Shown: positions 1-5,774 of the stretch, piece by piece
Numbering within the stretch: position 1 is the first letter of the stretch
How the letters are laid out: the number at the start of each line of letters is the position of its first letter
Assembly: GCA_910587905.1 (NCBI GenBank)
Contig: CAJUOF010000125.1
Location: forward strand, 1-6,269
Direction: 5' to 3'
Length of the DNA: 6,269 nucleotides
From: an uncultured Lachnospiraceae bacterium
GTDB taxonomy: Bacteria > Bacillota_A > Clostridia > Lachnospirales > Lachnospiraceae
Position numbers and translations under genes: made by a program
The notes under the pieces: model-generated
What the model saw: only the letters and a program-made list of their open reading frames with translations
Told to the model about the DNA's origin: nothing
Databases searched by the model: none

Positions 1-28
1 CTTTCCCTACACGACGCTCTTCCGATCT
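1..28 (+). other. Illumina TruSeq read-1 adapter remnant (artefact)
   Basis: These 28 bases match the 3' part of the Illumina TruSeq universal/read-1 adapter, ending in the diagnostic GCTCTTCCGATCT. They are not biological. On the minus strand the adapter extends the open frame of the truncated gene at 29-575 with the well-known artefact peptide KIGRASCRE, so any protein predicted to the contig edge carries a false C-terminus. Base 28 or 29 is the junction; a one-base ambiguity is possible. Confidence 0.98.
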
Positions 29-575
29 TCTTCGCATTGACCGCCTTGGCCGCCTCCTGATACATCTGCTTGTAGGTTTTCTTGGTGCCATTGGCATTGG
101 TGCTGCTGATGGAGATCGTCTGGTTACCGCCAGGGCCCGCGATCTCAAACTCCATGTCTTCCTCGGCCAGATCCGTTGCGTAGTTGGCGACGCTGGCGTT
201 CCTCTGCGACTGGGCAACTGCATGGACTTCCAAGTCTACATCCAGACCTGCCTCCAAACGCCAGGATTTCTCGGCCGTTGCCACCGCCTCATCCGTAGAA
301 CCGGCTTCCAGCTCTGTGAAGACGTTTCCGCTTACATTTGTCTGCAGCTTCGCCGCAGCCGCCTCCAGACCGGTCAGCTCCGACTGATAATCCTTCAAAA
401 AGCTGGTAACACTGGCATATGCCGAGGTGTTGCTGTTCGTAGAGGATACACGGTTGACCGCACTGATTGCGCTATAGGAAGCAGTCGATTTCAGCGACGA
501 CAGTTGAAGCAAATTATTGATGGAAGATGAATAGCTATATCCATAGCCACCACCTGATATACCACTAATTGACAT
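29..575 (-). CDS. FliD/flagellin-like secreted flagellar protein, N-terminal fragment
   Basis: The ATG at 575 follows a strong AAGGAGGA site with a 7-base spacer, and the frame stays open for 182 genuine codons until the adapter, so the 3' end is missing. I do not recognise the protein outright. Residues 1-50 are rich in Ser, Gly, Tyr and Asn with no signal peptide, as in type III-exported flagellar proteins. Residues 55-80 form a probable amphipathic helix with the core FLKDYQSELTGL, resembling FLEDYNALVKAI in the neighbouring FliD. Residues 111-128 (LDVDLEVHAVAQSQRNAS) resemble the FliD pattern in which alternating hydrophobics precede a V-x-Q-x-A/Q stretch. Residues 141-180 look like a flagellin hook-IN type beta-beta-alpha unit. 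It is last in the fliD-fliS-fliT-like series, 56 bases after the preceding stop. My best guess is a FliD paralogue or accessory filament protein. The flagellar link is fairly safe; the exact family is not. Confidence 0.7.
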
Positions 576-631
576 ATCGTTTTCCTCCTTTCACTGATAT
601 TTGTCAATCTGTGAGTACCTAATTTGAGGTA

Positions 632-1039
632 TCATTTCTCTTTCGTTCGATAATAAGATTTCTCACCCCCCGCACTCAGATTCATGCGGCGGTCTTTGTC
701 CTGCAGCTGTTCCAAAAGCTGGACTGTCTTTCGCCGCACTTCAAAGATTTTATTTTCTTCCCAACAGTCTGTCTTGGGGACGGCAAAGGGGTCGTTATGC
801 ATCAGTCTTCGGACCTCTCTTGCATCCTCTTTTCCAGCCCTGGCCAAATCCCAAATCTGTCCCTGGCTGTTATCCACCTCTGCCAATGCTTCTGCCCTCA
901 TATCCAAAAGCAGGGAAGCGGAAACTTCATCGTGCCTGTCAAAGGCACTCTGAAGTTCATCCGTCAGCTCATCCACTCGTTTCAGGGAATTGTAACGTTT
1001 CTGTAGAAGAAGCATCACCTGTTCTAAGTCTACTGCCAT
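632..1039 (-). CDS. FliT/FlgN-like flagellar export chaperone
   Basis: This gene encodes a small, highly charged, apparently all-helical protein of 135 residues. Predicted helices run at roughly residues 5-35, 38-68 and 95-120, separated near residue 85 by an NDPFAVP turn. Size, helical character and position directly after fliS fit the FliT/FlgN class of cytoplasmic export chaperones, which bind the C-termini of FliD or the hook-filament junction proteins and deliver them to the type III export gate. The sequence contains MM at its start (ATGs at 1042 and 1039). The AGGTGG site at 1049-1044 is about one base from the first and four bases from the second, so I chose the second. That site overlaps the fliS TAG stop (1050-1048), implying translational coupling. 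FliT is preferred over FlgN because of the fliD-fliS context; sequence alone does not decide. Confidence 0.75.
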   Translation of the reverse strand: MAVDLEQVMLLLQKRYNSLKRVDELTDELQSAFDRHDEVSASLLLDMRAEALAEVDNSQGQIWDLARAGKEDAREVRRLMHNDPFAVPKTDCWEENKIFEVRRKTVQLLEQLQDKDRRMNLSAGGEKSYYRTKEK

Positions 1040-1042
1040 CAT

Positions 1043-1049
1043 CCCACCT
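1043..1049 (-). promoter_or_regulatory. Ribosome binding site overlapping fliS stop
   Basis: The minus strand reads TAGGTGGGATGATGG. The AGGTGG element is built into the fliS TAG stop codon and sits too close to the first ATG (1042) but at a usable distance from the second (1039). It decides the start chosen for the FliT-like gene and suggests that its translation depends on ribosomes finishing fliS. Confidence 0.6.
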
Positions 1050-1452
1050 ATCCGGTAACACTCTTTGCTGCCACTGCGCGCACGTCCTGCACCTGTTTTC
1101 CCGCCTCTTCAAACCCGTCTCGGAATTCTTTCAAAACGCGGATCACCTGTGCAATATCCTCTTTTCTCCGATCTCTGCCGGCCCTGATCGCACTCAAGTC
1201 AAAAAACAAATACTCGTAAATGGTTCGAAACTCCTGACTGATGGGCTGTTCCATATCAAGGATGGAGTTCAGGTAACGGACAATCCGGACCGTTCGCGTG
1301 ATGCAATTGTCAAAGACACCGTAATCCTTATCCTCCAGAGCACACTCCGCCATCCGCATCCGCTTCAAGGCCTCTTCGTATAACAGGACAAGCAATTCCG
1401 CACCGGACATGGAATAAATGCTCTGTTCCTTGTATTTCTGGTATCCGTTCAT
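1048..1452 (-). CDS. fliS: Flagellar export chaperone FliS
   Basis: FliS is the cytoplasmic chaperone that binds the C-terminal helix of flagellin, prevents its premature polymerisation and escorts it to the flagellar type III export gate. The 134-residue length is normal for the family. The hallmark N-terminal pattern is present: YQKYKEQSIYSMSGAELLVLLYEEALKRM (given here as Y4 to M32, with S16-E19 capping the first long helix). The A/C-ITRTVRIVRYLNSILDME segment (about 50-68) matches the second and third helices, and IYEYLFFDLSAI (78-89) with VIRVLKEFRDGFEEA (103-117) gives the last two. The usual Trp near the end of the final helix is Phe here. The ATG at 1452 follows GGGAGG with a 7-base spacer. 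It lies 27 bases downstream of fliD and overlaps the control region of the FliT-like gene, so it is clearly part of the fliD operon. Confidence 0.97.
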   Translation of the reverse strand: MNGYQKYKEQSIYSMSGAELLVLLYEEALKRMRMAECALEDKDYGVFDNCITRTVRIVRYLNSILDMEQPISQEFRTIYEYLFFDLSAIRAGRDRRKEDIAQVIRVLKEFRDGFEEAGKQVQDVRAVAAKSVTG

Positions 1453-1479
1453 TTTGTTTCCTCCCGACTGTCCCTCTCA

Positions 1480-4095
1480 TCAGCCTGAGATGGAGGACAG
1501 GTAGCTGGACTGGCTGTTCATACTGCTGATCGCCTTCTCCATGGTCGTAAACATATGGATATAACGATCCTGTTCTGTCTTCAATTTGCTCTGCAGATTT
1601 GTCAGGCTCTCCTGCATATCCTTTAACTGGTTATAGATCGTATTGCTCTGCAGAGACAGCACACACTTTTCAGAACCGGCCTCCTCCACCAGACGGCCGT
1701 AGGAACCGCCGTTCTGATAGGAATAGCGGGTCGCGTACTGCTTCAAGGTATCATTGACCACGTTCCCCAGGCCCTTGGCAGATCCGCCGTCTCCGGCAAA
1801 AATCCTGCCCACCTTTTCCGGGTCGTCCTTCATGGCTGCCTTAAACTTCGCTTCGTCAAACTTCAGTGTACCGCCGTCGTAGGCGTCCTCCGACATGCTG
1901 ATTCCGACCTCCTGAAGATCATCGTAGGTGATCCCATTTCCCATGACCTTGGTCAGGACGCCCTGAACATCCATGCTCAGGTCCCGCATAATGCTGTTGT
2001 TATACAGAAGTCCCTGTTTCGCCTTCTTCTCCCAGTTCTCGATGGAGGTTTCATTCATCTCGTCCTTCTGCTCATCGCTCAGAGGACCGTAGGATTTATC
2101 CGGCTTGGTGGTGATCTCCGTGTTGATCGCCTTCACCAAAGCATTGTAATCTTCCAGGAATTTTTTCACAGCCTCCGTCGCTTTATCCACATCCGCAGCG
2201 GCAGTGAAGGTAATTGACTCCGTATTGTCAAATTTCGGTGTCGCAGTTCCTGTCAAGGGATTCCCGTCTGTATCCAAGAGTTTACCGGTCGCAGAATCTT
2301 TTTCAATTCCAAACTCACCGGACACAGTGATCTTAAGGCCGTCCATATCAAAGGTGTTGCTGGCACTGACGATTCTCTCGGCCGTACCGGTTCCATAATC
2401 CACATACATCACCGCATCCTGGCCGTCGACACTTGTGCCTCCCTGGTACTTGCCGTCAGCGCCCTGTGTTCCTCCCAGGAAAATGGCTCCTGCGCCTCCC
2501 CCGATCTCAATGTCCCGCCCGGAACCGGTCTCCTTGCTGACCAGTGTAAATTTGTTGCTGGTATTCAGATAGGTGGCCTTCACACCGGCGTCGGAGGAAT
2601 TGATCTTGGAGAGAAGCTGATTGACCGTCATGTCGGCCGTCGCCTCAATCTTCACACCGTTGATTGTGAAATCTTCAAGCTTAGCGGCAAACTCCTCTTT
2701 CGTCATCTTTTTGACATCTTCACTGTTGCCAAAAAATCTGGTGCGGTTGTCATAGAGGCTGCTCTCCAGGCTGATCTTGTTGGAGCTCATCTTGTCCAGA
2801 CCGGTCTCTTTCCGGACGGCATAGTCGCTGGAGGTGACCGTGAGGGTTGCTCCCTCATTCTTTATATCACTAAAGGAAATCTTCCCTGTCGTAGGATCGG
2901 CCGAAACTGCTATTTTCCCTGTACCAAAGGCTTTCTCTAAGTTCTTTTGCATCTTATCAGCAAAAAGCTTATCGAGGTCTGTCCCCGCGGCCGCCTCTGA
3001 CAATTCCTTGGCATCCGCCTCGGTGATCAGCTCTACCTGTTTGCTCTGGCCGCCGTAGGTGACTGTAAACTTCCTGCCTTTCAGGTAATCGGCCATATTG
3101 TCATAGGTGTGAATGCTGCTCTGTTTCGTATTCACCACATGGCTGTTGTATTCCTCCAGGGTAAAGCCTTTTTCCCCGTCCACCGCTTCGATCTTGTTGT
3201 CCGGATCCGTATCATCCGTATGATCCTTGTCAAAGCCCAGGGCACTCAGAGCGGAGGAAGCGCTCCGAATCACAAAACCATTTGTTTTGGCATTCACAGC
3301 AGCCTTATCCCGACCGTCTTGGCTGTCATCGATTTCGAAATTTGCCTCCCCGCCTTTTACCGTCGCGTAGTGCATCTCCAGCTTGTCGCCCTTCGCCTCA
3401 AACTGGATGGTCACATCATCGGAGAGTTTAAACTTGTTGACCTCGATCGCCTTGTTGAGATCTGCCGCCAGCTTTTCGAAATCCTCTTCTGACTCCGCAA
3501 TATAGTTGATCTCCTTCACCTTGTTGTCGTTATCCGGATCCTTGTAGGAAGTGGGGAAGGTGAAGGTCCCGTTCTCGTAGAACTTATCCTCATGTCCATA
3601 GTGGCCGAATACCAGCTTCGTGCCGCTTAAGTTTGAGGTCTTCGGCTGATCGGAATAGCTCATCCCTGTCTCGATGGCTCCGCTTCCCATCGCTTCCGAC
3701 TGCACATTGGCTGCCGTCGCGAGCTGGGATACTCCCTTCACGGACATGGACTCCAGCAGATCGGAGGAACCGCTGACGCTGACAAACTTGGATATCTTCT
3801 CGTCGCCGTTGGCGGTAATCACATTCTTCGCAAACAGGTTTGCGTCCATCACGCTGCTTGTGGCCGCATAGGAAAGATAATTGTCCTGTAAATCTAAAAT
3901 CTTGTCAATAATACTCCGAAATGCCTCCTGCTTCCAGGTGAGGCTGGTAATCGAATTCTTCTGGTTCTGAATCTTCGTATTCGTCCCCATGGACATCTGC
4001 TCGATGATGGAGTCACGGTCAATGCCGGATGCCATGCCGCCAAATCCACGTAAAGTTCCGCTTATGCTACTTGTCGTTGATGATATACTTGCCAT
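1480..4095 (-). CDS. fliD: Flagellar hook-associated protein 2 (filament cap FliD), enlarged
   Basis: FliD forms the cap at the tip of the growing filament and guides flagellin insertion. The FliD N-terminal domain covers about residues 15-125, beginning with the signature GFGGMASGID (residues 17-26) followed by the long helix around residues 38-75. A hook-IN type unit lies at about 474-533 (FTINGVKIEA...VNQLLSKINSSDAGVKATYL). The FliD C-terminal domain runs from about 625 to 871, with FLEDYNALVKAINTEI, the firmicute-style YGPLSDEQKDEM...WEKKAKQGLLYNN segment, and the terminal coiled helix from about 815. At 871 residues it is much longer than the roughly 450-500 residues usual in well-studied bacteria; the extra length is in the exposed middle (about 130-620), which contains at least two diverged beta-alpha-beta modules (about 172-256 and 342-424). 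It has no signal peptide, as expected for type III export. The ATG at 4095 follows AAAGGAG with a 7-base spacer. Confidence 0.97.
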   Translation of the reverse strand: MASISSTTSSISGTLRGFGGMASGIDRDSIIEQMSMGTNTKIQNQKNSITSLTWKQEAFRSIIDKILDLQDNYLSYAATSSVMDANLFAKNVITANGDEKISKFVSVSGSSDLLESMSVKGVSQLATAANVQSEAMGSGAIETGMSYSDQPKTSNLSGTKLVFGHYGHEDKFYENGTFTFPTSYKDPDNDNKVKEINYIAESEEDFEKLAADLNKAIEVNKFKLSDDVTIQFEAKGDKLEMHYATVKGGEANFEIDDSQDGRDKAAVNAKTNGFVIRSASSALSALGFDKDHTDDTDPDNKIEAVDGEKGFTLEEYNSHVVNTKQSSIHTYDNMADYLKGRKFTVTYGGQSKQVELITEADAKELSEAAAGTDLDKLFADKMQKNLEKAFGTGKIAVSADPTTGKISFSDIKNEGATLTVTSSDYAVRKETGLDKMSSNKISLESSLYDNRTRFFGNSEDVKKMTKEEFAAKLEDFTINGVKIEATADMTVNQLLSKINSSDAGVKATYLNTSNKFTLVSKETGSGRDIEIGGGAGAIFLGGTQGADGKYQGGTSVDGQDAVMYVDYGTGTAERIVSASNTFDMDGLKITVSGEFGIEKDSATGKLLDTDGNPLTGTATPKFDNTESITFTAAADVDKATEAVKKFLEDYNALVKAINTEITTKPDKSYGPLSDEQKDEMNETSIENWEKKAKQGLLYNNSIMRDLSMDVQGVLTKVMGNGITYDDLQEVGISMSEDAYDGGTLKFDEAKFKAAMKDDPEKVGRIFAGDGGSAKGLGNVVNDTLKQYATRYSYQNGGSYGRLVEEAGSEKCVLSLQSNTIYNQLKDMQESLTNLQSKLKTEQDRYIHMFTTMEKAISSMNSQSSYLSSISG

Positions 4096-4154
4096 CTATG
4101 GTCTCCTTTCCGTAAGCTTACTCTCTTTTGGCATAACCATTCTATCTACCTAAA

Positions 4155-4181
4155 ATATCGGCGGTTTCCCTGAATTCATAA
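4155..4181 (-). promoter_or_regulatory. Candidate sigma-28 (SigD/FliA) promoter of fliD operon
   Basis: The minus strand carries GCCGATAT at 4162-4155, which is the sigma-D/sigma-28 family -10 consensus in Gram-positive bacteria. Fifteen bases upstream, where TAAA is expected, the sequence is TTAT (4181-4178), so the -35 match is weak. Transcription would begin near 4148, giving a leader of about 53 bases before fliD. Position after a terminator and before late flagellar genes is as expected for sigma-28 control. The -10 is convincing; overall function is inferred. Confidence 0.6.
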
Positions 4182-4213
4182 GAGACAGAATGGCAAAGGA
4201 AAGCGGCTTTCTC

Positions 4214-4251
4214 TTTAAAAATCCCCCTCCTGCCTCTCGGCAGAAGGGGGG
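4214..4251 (-). terminator. Rho-independent terminator after the comFB-like gene
   Basis: On the minus strand a 12-base-pair stem (arms CCCCCTTCTGCC and GGCAGGAGGGGG, at 4250-4239 and 4234-4223) closes a GAGA tetraloop of the GNRA type and is followed by ATTTTT. In the minus-strand RNA the only non-Watson-Crick pair is a G-U; read on the plus strand the same position would be a C-A mismatch, so the structure is built for the minus strand. It begins about 10 bases after the comFB-like stop and separates that unit from fliD. Confidence 0.9.
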
Positions 4252-4260
4252 ATGATTGTC

Positions 4261-4911
4261 TCAATGTCTCGGAGACTCTTTGACTTTGCTGCAGGCTTTG
4301 AGGATCTCGGTCAGCATTGCGATCTTGTAACGGTTCTTGTGATATCCGAGAATCGGAGAAGCATTGCTGCTGTCCACAATGACATACTTGGCCGGCATAT
4401 TGGTGAGCACCAGGGCCTGGACATCGGCACGGCAGCGGTCGCACATGCAGACTCCATTCTGGCGCATCTCATTCTCCATCTCGCCCTCCATGTCAACCAG
4501 GAGCCGCTCCATCACATTCAGCATGTTGTACGCACGCTTCTTCGGAGTCTCCTCTTCTCTGGCTGCGACGGGAGCAGATTCCGCTTTCGGTTCTTCCGAT
4601 ACCGCCGGAGCAGATTCCGCCGGTTCCGCCGGAGCCGGTTCCTCGGACACCGCTGCGGATGAGCCCTTCGCCTCGGCCTCCTCAGCCTCCAACTGCGCCT
4701 CCAGGCGGTTTTTGATTTCGTTGGAAAGCTTTTCGTTCTCACTGGTCTCGTTCACGACAATCACCTTATTTTCCGGCGCCGCCACATGAGCCTCCGGCGC
4801 TCCGGTTTCCTTTGCGGCAGAGCCCTGGGAGTCCTTTGCTTCCTCCCCCTCCGGAGCTCCATTGGTCAGTAAATTGAGCACATGTGATGTCTTATTTGTC
4901 TTTTTTGCCAT
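4261..4911 (-). CDS. ComFB-domain protein with basic N-terminus and acidic linker
   Basis: The 216-residue product has four visible parts. Residues 1-18 (MAKKTNKTSHVLNLLTNG) are basic, then hydrophobic. Residues 48-82 contain KVIVVNE and a charged helix. Residues 83-122 are an Ala/Glu/Pro/Ser linker, probably disordered. Residues 127-208 form a ComFB domain: AYNMLNVMERLLVDMEGEME, then the CxCxxC cluster C155-C157-C160, RADVQALVLTNMPAKYV, and a final helix with C207. ComFB of Bacillus subtilis is a zinc-binding protein encoded in a late competence operon, and cyanobacterial ComFB-family proteins have been reported to bind cyclic di-GMP; neither role is shown here. The ATG at 4911 is one base past the parA stop (TAGAATG), and a perfect AAGGAGGT lies 8 bases upstream inside parA, so the two are translationally coupled. 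Nothing nearby suggests DNA uptake; the context is chemotaxis and flagella. The domain call is firm; the function is unknown. Confidence 0.93.
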   Translation of the reverse strand: MAKKTNKTSHVLNLLTNGAPEGEEAKDSQGSAAKETGAPEAHVAAPENKVIVVNETSENEKLSNEIKNRLEAQLEAEEAEAKGSSAAVSEEPAPAEPAESAPAVSEEPKAESAPVAAREEETPKKRAYNMLNVMERLLVDMEGEMENEMRQNGVCMCDRCRADVQALVLTNMPAKYVIVDSSNASPILGYHKNRYKIAMLTEILKACSKVKESPRH

Positions 4912-4912
4912 T

Positions 4913-5689
4913 CTATCTTACCTCCTTCAGATGAATCGTTTCGGCGATTTCTTCCAGGAAATCCTGATAATCCTTTACCGCCGACGAACGGGGACTGTAT
5001 TCAAAAATACTTTCTCCATGGGCCGGTGCCTCCGCGATCGCAACACCATTCCGTATCTTCGTCTCAAAAACCACCGTTCCGATCTGTCCGGCCAACTGCC
5101 CGGCCATCTCCAACACATCCCTTGCGAGGAGTGTGCGCTTGTTGAACCTGGTCAGAAGAATCCCCATGACCTTTAACTCCGGGTTTAACGAACTCTGCAC
5201 GGATTCTATGGTCTCCTTGAGCTGGGACAGCCCTACCAGACTCATAATATCCGTACCCATAGGGATAATCAGGAAATTAGAAACCACGTAGGCGTTCACT
5301 GTCAGCAAATTTAAAGCCGGAGGTGTATCGATGATCACATAGTCATACAGACCGATAATCGGAGCCAGCGTATCCTTCAAAATACACTCCCGGTGCTCTG
5401 TAGCCACATTCTCCACACCACTGCTCAGGGAAATATCCGAAGGTAAGATATCACAGTACTCTGTCCGTCCCACGGCCTCCGCTGTCGTCACCTTTCCCTG
5501 CAGAGCATCCAACACCGTGGGCGAATCGGAAGGCTCCAGCCCCAGGCAAAAGCCGAGATTTCCCTGGGGATCCAGATCCACGCCGAGGACCCGCTTGCCG
5601 GTGGCCGCAATCCCGGCAGCCAGCGCCGCCGAGGTAGTCGTCTTGCCGACGCCGCCTTTTTGATTTGAAACCGTAATAATAGTAGCCAA
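4913..5689 (-). CDS. ParA/Soj-family ATPase
   Basis: This is a 258-residue ParA-type P-loop ATPase of the deviant Walker A class. The family forms ATP-dependent dimers that bind nucleoid DNA or other surfaces and position plasmids, chromosomes or protein clusters. Visible motifs are KGGVGKTT (residues 11-18, with signature Lys11 and catalytic-site Lys16), the A' motif VDLDPQGN (37-44, Asp40), and Walker B YVIIDTPPAL (117-126, Asp121). The C-terminal part has LLTRFNKRT (178-186), KIRNGVAIAEAPAHGESIFEY (211-231) and SSAVKDYQDFLEE, as in Soj-like proteins. The start is TTG at 5689, supported by AAGGGGG six bases upstream, by the N-terminus beginning just before the first beta strand, and by no better in-frame start. 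No parB follows; the downstream coupled gene encodes a ComFB-domain protein. Lying 85 bases after cheV, it is more likely a cluster- or flagellum-positioning ATPase than a chromosome-segregation protein, which is inference. Confidence 0.96.
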   Translation of the reverse strand: MATIITVSNQKGGVGKTTTSAALAAGIAATGKRVLGVDLDPQGNLGFCLGLEPSDSPTVLDALQGKVTTAEAVGRTEYCDILPSDISLSSGVENVATEHRECILKDTLAPIIGLYDYVIIDTPPALNLLTVNAYVVSNFLIIPMGTDIMSLVGLSQLKETIESVQSSLNPELKVMGILLTRFNKRTLLARDVLEMAGQLAGQIGTVVFETKIRNGVAIAEAPAHGESIFEYSPRSSAVKDYQDFLEEIAETIHLKEVR

Positions 5690-5702
5690 AATGTACCCCC
5701 TT
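5687..5702 (-). promoter_or_regulatory. Ribosome binding site and TTG start of parA
   Basis: The minus strand reads AAGGGGGTACATTTTG. The purine-rich AAGGGGG (5702-5696) lies six bases before a TTG initiation codon. There is no in-frame ATG or GTG that keeps the complete first beta strand of the ATPase, so the weak start codon is probably genuine and may hold down ParA synthesis relative to its ATG-started, better-SD partner. Confidence 0.7.
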
Positions 5703-5732
5703 GTATTGTCCCGAAGATCCGTTCCAGAAACT

Positions 5733-5757
5733 AAGTCCCAGGCGACAGCCGGACTCT
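5733..5757 (-). other. Imperfect hairpin between cheV and parA
   Basis: On the minus strand AGTCC-GGC-TGTC-GCC-TG-GGACT can fold as an eight-pair stem with a TGTC loop and a two-base bulge. It lies between the cheV stop and the parA ribosome binding site. There is no clear T-tract after it in the direction of transcription, so I do not call it a terminator. It could be a weak attenuator, an mRNA processing or stability element, or chance. I see no convincing promoter in this 85-base gap. Confidence 0.3.
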
Positions 5758-5774
5758 ATTCTTTTGCATCAGAG

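Noticed and set aside
576..606. TTGACA on the minus strand upstream of the FliD-like gene as a sigma-A -35
   Set aside because: At 16-18 bases downstream there is no -10 hexamer; the region is occupied by the ribosome binding site. Cotranscription with fliD-fliS-fliT-like is simpler.
611..628. TACCT/AGGTA inverted repeat after the FliT-like gene as a terminator
   Set aside because: Only five pairs with a six-base loop and no T-tract; too weak to call.
222..1383. Plus-strand open frames of 70-187 codons opposite the FliT-like, fliS and FliD-like genes
   Set aside because: They lie antisense to well-supported genes, show low-complexity or Ser/Cys/His-rich composition and have no recognisable domain or consistent ribosome binding site.
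4198..4211. GAAAGC-C-GCTTTC near-palindrome before the sigma-28 element
   Set aside because: A one-base centre cannot form a hairpin, and a single copy gives no basis for naming an operator.
4142..4444. 100-codon minus-strand frame overlapping the comFB-like gene and the terminator
   Set aside because: It is an alternate frame of the ComFB coding region, runs through the terminator stem and lacks a ribosome binding site or family resemblance.
4364..4789. Plus-strand Ser/Ala-rich frame opposite the ComFB linker
   Set aside because: It is a by-product of the low-complexity GC-rich linker read on the other strand.
4913..5689. ParA as part of a plasmid or chromosome partition locus
   Set aside because: No ParB homologue and no repeated parS-like or iteron sites are visible, and the neighbours are chemotaxis and flagellar genes.
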